From the NCBI RefSeq assembly GCF_019195455.1, contig NZ_JAIMBW010000001.1:3686001-3750000 (forward strand): a stretch of DNA of 64,000 bases. Direction: 5' to 3'. Numbering within the stretch: the first letter of the stretch is position 1; each line of letters starts with the position of its first letter. Below are positions 27,593-35,039 of the stretch, piece by piece. The notes beneath the pieces were generated by a model. The model saw only the letters and a list, made by a program, of their open reading frames with translations. It had not been told where the DNA came from and ran no database searches. This DNA comes from Gymnodinialimonas phycosphaerae (GTDB lineage: Bacteria > Pseudomonadota > Alphaproteobacteria > Rhodobacterales > Rhodobacteraceae). The position numbers and the translations under genes are program-made.

Positions 27593-29104
27593 ATGGGAAA
27601 CGCAGCGGAGTATTTCGTGGATCGGCATATCGCCGAGGGGCGCAGCGACAAGGCTGCGTTTGTCGAGGCCGATGGCAAGCAGCGCACGCTGACGTATGGG
27701 CTGCTACATGAGGAAGCGGGGCGTTTCGCCGGCGCACTAGGGCGGCACGGGGTGCGGCGCGAAGAGCGGATCGCGATGATCGTGCGCGATCAGATCGAAT
27801 GGCCGGTGGTCTTTTGGGGTGCGATGAAGATGGGCGCGATCCCAGTGCCGCTGAACACGCTTTTGTCAGCAGATGTCTATGAAACCATTCTGAACGACAG
27901 CCGGGCGTCCATTCTGGTCGTCAGTGAAGAGATGTGGGAGATCGTGGAGCCTGCCACGCGCGACAACCGGTTCTTGCGCGTGATCCTTGTGATCGGAGAC
28001 GCGCCAGAGGGGACGGAAAGCTACCGGGTGTTCACCGACGGCGCACCGGTCGAGGAAACGGTAGAGGCCCACGAGGATGAACTGGCGTTTTGGCTTTATT
28101 CATCTGGCTCGACCGGGCAGCCCAAGGGGGTGCGCCATGTGCATGGGGCCCTGAAGGCGACCTGCGACACCTTTGGTGATCAGGTCCTGGGCATTCGCGA
28201 GGATGACGTGGTCTATTCGGTCGCCAAGATGTTCTTCGCCTACGGGCTGGGGAACGCGGTGTCGTTTCCGCAGTCGGTGGGCGCCACGACGGTGCTTTTC
28301 GGCGGTCGGCCCACGCCAGCCGCGGTCTATGACATCATGGCGCGGCTTGAGCCAAGCATCCTCTGCGCCGTGCCGACGCTGTTTGCGGCGATGGTGCAGG
28401 CGGCGGATGGCACACCGCAACATACGCTCCGACTTTGCACGTCGGCGGGGGAGGCCTTGCCAAGAGACGTGGGCGAGGGGTGGGAACGGCTGACGGGGGT
28501 TGAGATCGTGGACGGTGTCGGCTCGACCGAGATGCTGCACATCTTCCTGTCGAATCGACCAGGCGCGTGCCTTTACGGCACGAGCGGAGAGGCGGTGCCG
28601 GGCTATGATCTTCGGCTGGTGGACGAACATGACGAGGAAGTCGCTGATGGAGAGGTCGGAGAGTTGCTGGTGCGCGGTCCGTCCTCGGCAGAGGGGTATT
28701 GGAACCGGCGCGCGAAATCTCAGTCCACGTTCGAGGGGTTCTGGACGCGGACCGGCGACAAGTACGAGCGCCATGACGGGCGCTACACCTACTGCGGACG
28801 CACGGACGACATGTTCAAGGTTTCGGGCATCTGGGTGTCGCCGTTCGAAGTGGAAAGCGCGCTGATCGACCATCCCAGTGTCTTGGAGGCAGCAGTGGTG
28901 GCGAGGGCCGATGACGCGGGATTGGACAAGCCGGCGGCCTTCGTGGTGCTTAAAGAGGGTGCTGACCCGCCGGAAGCGGACGCCCTGAAAGAGTTCGTGA
29001 AAGACAAGATCGGGATGTGGAAGTACCCGCGCTGGGTGGAGGTCGTTGACGATCTGCCGAAGACCGCCACGGGCAAGATCCAGCGGTTCAAGCTGCGTGC
29101 CTGA
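27593..29104 (+). CDS. bclA: benzoate-CoA ligase
   Basis: A 503-residue ligase that makes benzoyl-CoA from benzoate. The start MGNAAEYFVDRHIAEGRSDK is preceded by GGGAGGAG. The AMP/phosphate loop is FWLYSSGSTGQPKGVRHVH; FFAYGLGNAVSFP, GVGSTEMLHIFLSN and the C-terminal GRTDDMFKVSGIWVSP and PKTATGKIQRFKLR are characteristic of benzoate-CoA ligases. It follows the thiolase by 48 nt and overlaps the hydrolase gene. Confidence 0.94.
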   Translation: MGNAAEYFVDRHIAEGRSDKAAFVEADGKQRTLTYGLLHEEAGRFAGALGRHGVRREERIAMIVRDQIEWPVVFWGAMKMGAIPVPLNTLLSADVYETILNDSRASILVVSEEMWEIVEPATRDNRFLRVILVIGDAPEGTESYRVFTDGAPVEETVEAHEDELAFWLYSSGSTGQPKGVRHVHGALKATCDTFGDQVLGIREDDVVYSVAKMFFAYGLGNAVSFPQSVGATTVLFGGRPTPAAVYDIMARLEPSILCAVPTLFAAMVQAADGTPQHTLRLCTSAGEALPRDVGEGWERLTGVEIVDGVGSTEMLHIFLSNRPGACLYGTSGEAVPGYDLRLVDEHDEEVADGEVGELLVRGPSSAEGYWNRRAKSQSTFEGFWTRTGDKYERHDGRYTYCGRTDDMFKVSGIWVSPFEVESALIDHPSVLEAAVVARADDAGLDKPAAFVVLKEGADPPEADALKEFVKDKIGMWKYPRWVEVVDDLPKTATGKIQRFKLRA

Positions 29105-29870
29105 CTGGTCGGCAGGCGCGGTCGAGGCGGGCGGCAAGCGGCTGGAATATCGCTGTTGGGGCGCGCTGCCGCGCGATGGGCGCACGATTGTGCTGCTTCA
29201 TGAAGGATTGGGCTGTGTGGCGCTGTGGAAAGGGTTTCCGGAGGCGCTGCACCGGGCCACGGGGCTGCCTGTGATGGCCTATTCGAGGGCGGGGTATGGG
29301 TTTTCTGACCCGGATGATCTCCCGCGTCCGCTGGATTGGATGACGCAAGAGGCGGGGGTATTGGCAGAGGTCGTGGCCGCCTTCGGCCTGACACACCCGG
29401 TCTTGGTGGGGCATTCGGACGGGGCCACGATTGCCGCGATCGCGGCGGGAACGCTTTTGCGTGAGGATGTTTTCGGCGCTGTTTTGATTGCGCCGCATTT
29501 TTTCACCGAAGAGATGGGACTGACCGAGATTGCGCGGGCGAATGCGGGGTTCGATGCCTCGGGTTTGGCGCAGCGGATGGGCAAATATCATCGCGATCCG
29601 GTAGCGACGTTTCGCGGTTGGGCGGATGCCTGGCTTTCGCCGGATTTCAAGGATTGGAACGTAGAGGCCGCGCTGGACGGAATCACGGCACCGACCTTGG
29701 TGATCCAAGGGCGCGATGACCAATACGGGACGCTGGCGCAGGTTGAGGCCGCGCAGAAGCGTGCCGGGGCCGAGGCGCTGATTCTGGAGGGATGCCGCCA
29801 TGTGCCGCATTTGGAGCAGCCAGGGGCAGTTCTGGGTCGGGTCGTAGAATTTGTGCATAATATCGCATAA
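29097..29870 (+). CDS. alpha/beta hydrolase of the box cluster
   Basis: A 257-residue alpha/beta hydrolase. The oxyanion segment is LLHEGLGCVALWK, the nucleophile elbow GHSDGATIAA (Ser), the acid near QGRDDQYGT and the His in CRHVPHLEQPG. GTG start overlaps the ligase stop by 8 nt. Similar hydrolases sit in other box clusters and may clear wrong aryl-CoA or lactone intermediates; the true substrate is not visible. Confidence 0.85.
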   Translation: MPDWSAGAVEAGGKRLEYRCWGALPRDGRTIVLLHEGLGCVALWKGFPEALHRATGLPVMAYSRAGYGFSDPDDLPRPLDWMTQEAGVLAEVVAAFGLTHPVLVGHSDGATIAAIAAGTLLREDVFGAVLIAPHFFTEEMGLTEIARANAGFDASGLAQRMGKYHRDPVATFRGWADAWLSPDFKDWNVEAALDGITAPTLVIQGRDDQYGTLAQVEAAQKRAGAEALILEGCRHVPHLEQPGAVLGRVVEFVHNIA

Positions 29871-29962
29871 ATCAACCAATTGGGGCAAAAAATTAGCATT
29901 ATACCGCTTGCTTGACGCGCCCTTGGCGCTATTCTGCGTACATGCATAGGGAGAGCGCACGC

Positions 29963-31618
29963 ATGTCCAAGGTCATCGATTTCCGGACCGATCCGTCGAA
30001 ATACCGCCATTGGTCCGTCACGTACGACGGCCCCGTTGCCACTTTGACGATGGATGTGGACGAGGATGGGGGGCTGTTCGACGGCTACCAGTTGAAGCTG
30101 AATTCCTACGATCTGGGCGTGGATATCGAGCTGAACGATATCGTGCAACGGATGCGCTTCGAGCATCCCGAGGTGCGCGTCGTGGTCATGCAATCCGGCA
30201 AGGACAAGGTGTTTTGCGCCGGGGCGAATATCCGAATGCTCGGTGGTGCGGCTCATTCCCACAAGGTCAACTTCTGCAAATTCACTAACGAGACGCGCAA
30301 CGCCTACGAAGCGGCCGAAGAGGAATCCGGCCAGAAATACGTGGCAGCCATCAAGGGCGCCTGCGCGGGCGGCGGGTATGAGTTGGCCCTGGCGTGCAAC
30401 CACATCATGCTGGTGGATGATGCGACGTCGTCTGTTTCCTTGCCAGAGGTGCCATTGCTGGCGGTCTTGCCCGGCACTGGCGGGCTGACGCGGGTCACCG
30501 ACAAGCGCATGGTGCGCCGTGATCTGGCGGATGTGTTCTGCGCCACGGAAGAAGGCGTGAAGGGCAAGCGGGCCGTCGATTGGCGGCTTGTGGACGAAGT
30601 TGTACCCAATTCGAGGTTTGACGAGGTCGTCGCGGCACGCGCGGCGGAGTTCGCCGCCGCGGATCCGCGCGACGCAACGGGCATCACCCTGGGGCCGTTG
30701 GAGCGGACCGTGGCGGAAGATGGCTCGATCGCCTACGGGTTCGTGGAGGTCAGCGTCGATCGCGCGGCGCGCACGGCGGTGATCACGCTGAAGGGGCCAT
30801 CTGACGCGGCACCTGCCGATATGGAGGCGCTGCACGCGCAGGGCGATCAGGCCTATTTGCTGCGGCTGGCGCGTGAATTCGAGGATGCGATCCTGCATCT
30901 GCGCCTCAATGAAATGGAATGCGGCTTGTGGACCCTGCGCACGCAGGGTGATCCAGAGCTGTTGGCGGCCCATGAGGCGGTCTTGCGCGACGGTGGCGAC
31001 CATTGGCTGGCATCGGAAATCCGGACCTACTGGAAGCGGACGTTGAAGCGGTTGGATGTGACGTCGCGCAGCCTCGTGACGCTGGTAGAACACGGCAGCT
31101 GTTTCGCGGGCGTGTTGGCCGAGCTGATCTGGGCCTCGGACCGCAGCTACATGATGGAAGACGAGTTCGAGGGCGATAATCGCCCGATGGCGACGATCAC
31201 GCTGACCGAGGACAACTTTGGCACATATCCGATGGGCAACGGCCTGACCCGGCTACAGACGCGCTTTCTGGCGCAGCCGGAAGCGGTGGAGGCGATGCGC
31301 GAGCAGATCGGCGAGGCGCTGGAAGCGGAGGAGGCTGACGGGATGGGGCTTGTGACGATGATTATGGACGACATCGATTGGGAGGATGAGGTCCGCATCA
31401 TTCTGGAAGAGCGGGCATCCTTCAGCCCCGATGCAATGACGGGCATGGAGGCGAACCTGCGCTTTGCCGGTCCCGAAACGATGGAGACACGGATCTTCGG
31501 GCGCCTGACCGCTTGGCAGAACTGGATTTTCAACCGCCCCAACGCGGTGGGTGAGAACGGTGCGTTGCAGCGATACGGCAGCGGCATCCGCGGTGATTAC
31601 AACATGGAGCGCGTGTGA
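29963..31618 (+). CDS. boxC: benzoyl-CoA-dihydrodiol lyase BoxC
   Basis: A 551-residue crotonase-related ring-opening enzyme that converts 2,3-epoxybenzoyl-CoA with two waters to 3,4-dehydroadipyl-CoA semialdehyde and formate. The start MSKVIDFRTDPSKYRHWSV has AGGGAGAG upstream; another in-frame ATG at 29942 lacks one. Crotonase motifs are VFCAGANIRMLGG and KGACAGGGYELALACNHIM. The second half (SLVTLVEHGSCFAGVLAELI) is a degenerate crotonase-like domain typical of BoxC. It is preceded by a 92-bp AT-rich gap with a possible promoter. Confidence 0.96.
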   Translation: MSKVIDFRTDPSKYRHWSVTYDGPVATLTMDVDEDGGLFDGYQLKLNSYDLGVDIELNDIVQRMRFEHPEVRVVVMQSGKDKVFCAGANIRMLGGAAHSHKVNFCKFTNETRNAYEAAEEESGQKYVAAIKGACAGGGYELALACNHIMLVDDATSSVSLPEVPLLAVLPGTGGLTRVTDKRMVRRDLADVFCATEEGVKGKRAVDWRLVDEVVPNSRFDEVVAARAAEFAAADPRDATGITLGPLERTVAEDGSIAYGFVEVSVDRAARTAVITLKGPSDAAPADMEALHAQGDQAYLLRLAREFEDAILHLRLNEMECGLWTLRTQGDPELLAAHEAVLRDGGDHWLASEIRTYWKRTLKRLDVTSRSLVTLVEHGSCFAGVLAELIWASDRSYMMEDEFEGDNRPMATITLTEDNFGTYPMGNGLTRLQTRFLAQPEAVEAMREQIGEALEAEEADGMGLVTMIMDDIDWEDEVRIILEERASFSPDAMTGMEANLRFAGPETMETRIFGRLTAWQNWIFNRPNAVGENGALQRYGSGIRGDYNMERV

Positions 31619-31633
31619 AGCGCCTCTAGCCAG

Positions 31634-31671
31634 GGCCCGGTCTACGGGTCGTCACAAATGTAGACCGGGCC
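31634..31671 (+). other. perfect 12-bp stem-loop between boxC and boxB
   Basis: GGCCCGGTCTAC pairs exactly with GTAGACCGGGCC across a 14-nt loop. No T run follows, so it is more likely an mRNA stability or processing element than a terminator. The boxB ribosome binding site (AGGAGA) begins about 18 nt after it. Confidence 0.8.
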
Positions 31672-31700
31672 AAGGTCCGGGTTTCAACAGGAGACATCAG

Positions 31701-33149
31701 ATGAGTGCTTTGGACGTAGAATACGACACGCTAATTCCCAACAACGTGGGTCTTGGGAAGGACCGGAAGGTTCTCAAGGCGCTGGAAAAGTGGCACCCCG
31801 GCTACCTTGATTGGTGGAACAAGCTGATCCCGCAGAACTTCCAGGAGAGTATGGTCTACCTGCGCACCGCCGTATCCGTGGACCCCAAGGGATGGGCCAA
31901 ATTCGACTACGTGAAGATGCCCGAGTATCGCTGGGGCGTCTTGCTTGCCCCTGAAGTGGACGGTCGTACCATCCCGTGTGGCGAACATGCAGGTCAGCCC
32001 GCGTGGCAGGAGGTCCCGGGCGAATACCGCAACATGCTCAAGCGCCTGATCGTCATTCAGGGCGATACCGAGCCGGGCAGCGTGGAGCAGCAGCGGTTCC
32101 TGGGCCTTACCGCGCCGTCGCTTTACGACATGCGCAACCTGTTCCAGGTGAACGTCGAAGAAGGCCGCCACCTCTGGGCGATGGTCTATCTGCTGCAGAA
32201 ATACTTCGGCAAGGACGGCCGCGAAGAGGCGGACGATATGCTGCGCCGGTCCTCCGGGTCCGAAGAAGCGCCGCGGATGCTGGGCGCCTTCAACGAGGAA
32301 ACGCCGGATTGGCTGAGCTTCTTCATGTTCACCTATTTCACCGACCGCGATGGCAAGATGCAGCTGGAAAGCCTTGCGCAATCGGGCTTCGACCCGCTGT
32401 CGCGTACCTGCCGCTTCATGCTGACAGAAGAAGCGCACCACATGTTCGTGGGCGAAACCGGCGTGGGCCGGATCGTGCAACGCACCTGCGAGGCTATGGT
32501 GGAGGCGGGGATCACCGACCCTTATGACATCGGTCGCGTGCGGAATTTGGGTGTGATCGATCTGCCGACGATCCAGAAAAAGCTGAACATGCACTACTCG
32601 CTGTCGCTTGATCTGTTCGGGCAGGAGGTCTCGACCAACGCCGCCAATGCGTTCAACGCAGGCGTCAAAGGCCGGTACATGGAGATGCGGATCGACGATG
32701 ATCACCGCCTGACCGATGCCACTTACACGGTGAAACTGATCGAGGATGGCAAGATCCTCGACAAGGAAGTGCCGGCGCTGACCGCGATCAACATGCGCCT
32801 GCGCGATGATTACATTCGTGACGCATCCGGTGGTCTGCGCCGGTGGAACAAGATGATCCAGCGCACGGGGATCGAGTTTGAACTCAAGCTGCCGGATCAG
32901 GCGTTCCACCGTCAGATTGGTGTCTTTGCGGCGATCAAGGCGGACCCGGAGGGCAACTTGATCAGTCAGGCCGATTGGGACGCGCGCGCCCTTGAGTGGT
33001 TGCCAACGGCCGATGACGGCGCGTTCATCCAATCGCTGATGGTGCCCTGCTATGAGCCCGGAAAATACGCCAGCTGGATCGCGCCGCCCAAGGTCGGCAT
33101 CGACAACAAGCCGGGCGATTTCGAGTACGTCAAACTGCACATGGCATGA
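31701..33149 (+). CDS. boxB: benzoyl-CoA 2,3-epoxidase BoxB
   Basis: A 482-residue class I di-iron monooxygenase that epoxidises benzoyl-CoA at the ring using O2 and two electrons. The start MSALDVEYDTLIPNNVGLGK has AGGAGA upstream. Iron ligands lie in QVNVEEGRHLWAMVYLLQK (about residue 150) and MLTEEAHHMFVGETG (about 240). Length is typical. Stem-loops stand on both sides of the gene. Its usual reductase partner BoxA is not in the window; a flavodoxin follows instead. Confidence 0.97.
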   Translation: MSALDVEYDTLIPNNVGLGKDRKVLKALEKWHPGYLDWWNKLIPQNFQESMVYLRTAVSVDPKGWAKFDYVKMPEYRWGVLLAPEVDGRTIPCGEHAGQPAWQEVPGEYRNMLKRLIVIQGDTEPGSVEQQRFLGLTAPSLYDMRNLFQVNVEEGRHLWAMVYLLQKYFGKDGREEADDMLRRSSGSEEAPRMLGAFNEETPDWLSFFMFTYFTDRDGKMQLESLAQSGFDPLSRTCRFMLTEEAHHMFVGETGVGRIVQRTCEAMVEAGITDPYDIGRVRNLGVIDLPTIQKKLNMHYSLSLDLFGQEVSTNAANAFNAGVKGRYMEMRIDDDHRLTDATYTVKLIEDGKILDKEVPALTAINMRLRDDYIRDASGGLRRWNKMIQRTGIEFELKLPDQAFHRQIGVFAAIKADPEGNLISQADWDARALEWLPTADDGAFIQSLMVPCYEPGKYASWIAPPKVGIDNKPGDFEYVKLHMA

Positions 33150-33155
33150 GGTATG

Positions 33156-33208
33156 GGGCGGTTGGGGTGACCCTCGACCGCCCTGTCGTGGACCGGGCCT
33201 TGGCCCGG
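33156..33208 (+). other. two stem-loops after boxB
   Basis: GGGCGGTTGGGG (33156-33167) pairs with CCCTCGACCGCC-C (33172-33183) through 12 pairs including two G-T pairs and a 4-nt loop. A second near-palindrome, CCGGGCC-TT-GGCCCGG, lies at 33193-33208. Neither is followed by a T run. They may protect the boxB 3' end or reduce read-through to the flavodoxin gene. Confidence 0.75.
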
Positions 33209-33239
33209 GACCTGCCCGTTGAGACAAGGACTGACCCTG

Positions 33240-33698
33240 ATGAAGTTACACTTTCTGTTTGGCACGGAGACGGGCTCTGCCGAGATGCTGTGCGAGGATA
33301 TCCGCGATGATCTGGGCGATGCGTTTGAGTGTGAGATCACGTCGCTTGGCGATGTTGACCCGACCACGCTGGACGCCGACACGTTCTACTTTTTCGTCTC
33401 GTCCACCTATGGCAACGGCGACCTGCCAGTGACCGCGCAACCCTTCTATGATGCGATCGTGGAGAAGGGCATTGATCTGTCCCACGTCCGTTTCGCAATC
33501 TACGGCCTGGGCGACATGGTCTTCGCTGAGACTTTCGCCTTCGGCTCCAAAACGCTGATGGAGAAGTTGTTGGAACAAGGCGCAACCATGATCGGCGAAC
33601 GCTGCGTTCACGATGCCTCGTCGCCGGATCTGCCAGAGGATCTGGGCATCCCTTGGGCCCATGATGTGATTGCACAGCTCAAAGCGCGGGCGGCCTGA
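33240..33698 (+). CDS. flavodoxin-like protein next to boxB
   Basis: A 152-residue single flavodoxin domain. The start MKLHFLFGTETGSAEMLCEDI contains the FMN phosphate loop (GTETGSAE); STYGNGDLP and YGLGDMVFAETFAFGSKTL are the other FMN contacts, close to MioC and to the flavodoxin half of diflavin reductases. There is no NADPH or FAD domain. Its position directly after boxB, where BoxA would be expected, makes it a candidate electron carrier for the epoxidase (inference). AAGGA precedes the start; the thioesterase gene overlaps its stop. Confidence 0.88.
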   Translation: MKLHFLFGTETGSAEMLCEDIRDDLGDAFECEITSLGDVDPTTLDADTFYFFVSSTYGNGDLPVTAQPFYDAIVEKGIDLSHVRFAIYGLGDMVFAETFAFGSKTLMEKLLEQGATMIGERCVHDASSPDLPEDLGIPWAHDVIAQLKARAA

Positions 33699-34141
33699 TG
33701 TCCGCGCGCCCTGGCTCGGCCTTCGTCCATGATGTTCGCGTCACCTGGGGCGATTGTGATCCCGCCAAGATTGCCTACACCGGGCGCTTGCCATGGTTCG
33801 CGCTGGACGCGATTGATGCCTGGTGGTCCGAAATTCACGGTCCCGGCGGCTGGTATCATCTGGAACTGGACACCAATGTTGGCACCCCCTTCGTGCGGCT
33901 GGAGATGGATTTCAGATCTCCGGTGACGCCGCGCCATATCCTCAAGTGTCACGTCTGGCCCACCCGTCTCGGTACCAAGTCGATCACCTTCCGTGTCGAT
34001 GGCGTGCAGGATGGTGTGACCTGCTTCGAGGGCGCGTTCACCTGCGTTTTCATCATCGCGGATCAGTTCAAGTCCCAAGCGGCACCGGAGCACCTGCGTG
34101 CGTTGATCGAACCCCATATTCCGGCCATCGAAAAGGCGTAG
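33698..34141 (+). CDS. hot-dog acyl-CoA thioesterase (4-hydroxybenzoyl-CoA thioesterase type)
   Basis: A 147-residue hot-dog protein. RVTWGDCDPAKIAYTGRLPWFALDAIDAWW carries the catalytic Asp (WGDCDP) of the 4-hydroxybenzoyl-CoA thioesterase family. It overlaps the flavodoxin stop (TGATG). In box clusters such an enzyme can release CoA from blocked benzoyl-CoA derivatives. Confidence 0.88.
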   Translation: MSARPGSAFVHDVRVTWGDCDPAKIAYTGRLPWFALDAIDAWWSEIHGPGGWYHLELDTNVGTPFVRLEMDFRSPVTPRHILKCHVWPTRLGTKSITFRVDGVQDGVTCFEGAFTCVFIIADQFKSQAAPEHLRALIEPHIPAIEKA

Positions 34142-34145
34142 CGCC

Positions 34146-35039
34146 ATGTCCAGCGAAGACCGCCATCCCCCTGTCGCGTTAGATGCTTCCATCCTTGCGT
34201 TGCAGGGTCGCGTCGGCGACCGCGTGCGCGGTGCGCGTACGGCACGGGGCATGTCGCGGCGCGTGTTGTCCGAGGTCTCGGGCGTATCGCCGCGCTACCT
34301 TGCGCAGTTGGAAGGGGGCGAGGGCAACATTTCCATCGGGCTGTTGTTTCGGGTCGCCGAGGCGTTGGGCGTTTCGATGGAAATGCTCATTTCCCCCGGT
34401 GACTTGACCGCCGAAGCCCGGCGCATGGCAGAGGCTTTCGTGGGTGCCGATCTGGCCACGCAAGCGCAGGTCCGCACGCTTTTGTCCGGGGCGGCGACGA
34501 AGGCCGGGCGGGTATGCCTGATCGGTTTGCGGGGTGCGGGAAAGTCGACCCTTGGCGCGGCGGCGGCCAAGGCGCTGGACGTACCCTTCATCGAGTTGAA
34601 CCGCGCCATCGAGGCGGCGGGTGGCATGCCGATCAGCGAAATCATGGGGCTTTATGGTCCCGAGGGGTATCGGCAGCTGGAGGCCGACGCCCTCAACAAG
34701 ATCGTGGCCGAGCAGGACCGCGTGGTGGTTGCGGTAGCGGGCGGAATCGTTGGTGATTCACAGACTTTTGAACGCCTGCTGGACCGGTTTCACACGGTGT
34801 GGCTCAAGGCCTCGCCGGAAGAACACATGGCCCGGGTGCGCGCACAGGGCGACACGCGCCCGATGGAAGGCAACCCGCAAGCGATGGCGCAATTGCGCCT
34901 GATCCTGACCAGCCGAGAGACCGAGTACGCCCGCGCCGATGCGGTTCTGGACACCGGCGGGCAAGGTGTTTCCGCGTCGCTTGCCGCACTGTTGGCGTTG
35001 ATCGATCGCAACCGATTCATTCCAAAGGACATGCCATGA
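34146..35039 (+). CDS. boxR: BoxR/BzdR-type regulator with shikimate-kinase-like domain
   Basis: A 297-residue fusion. Residues 22-85 are an XRE helix-turn-helix (RTARGMSRRVLSEVSGVSPR, EGGEGNISIGLLFRVAEALG). Residues from about 120 are a shikimate-kinase-like sensor domain with P-loop GLRGAGKSTLG (127-137). BzdR and BoxR repress benzoyl-CoA genes and are released by benzoyl-CoA binding to this domain. It starts 4 nt after the thioesterase stop and overlaps the next gene by ATGA. Confidence 0.95.
   Translation: MSSEDRHPPVALDASILALQGRVGDRVRGARTARGMSRRVLSEVSGVSPRYLAQLEGGEGNISIGLLFRVAEALGVSMEMLISPGDLTAEARRMAEAFVGADLATQAQVRTLLSGAATKAGRVCLIGLRGAGKSTLGAAAAKALDVPFIELNRAIEAAGGMPISEIMGLYGPEGYRQLEADALNKIVAEQDRVVVAVAGGIVGDSQTFERLLDRFHTVWLKASPEEHMARVRAQGDTRPMEGNPQAMAQLRLILTSRETEYARADAVLDTGGQGVSASLAALLALIDRNRFIPKDMP

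Noticed and set aside
29588..33227. Long minus-strand frames opposite boxC and boxB (about 500 codons each)
   Set aside because: The plus strand has clear enzyme motifs, ribosome binding sites and conserved lengths; the antisense products have none.
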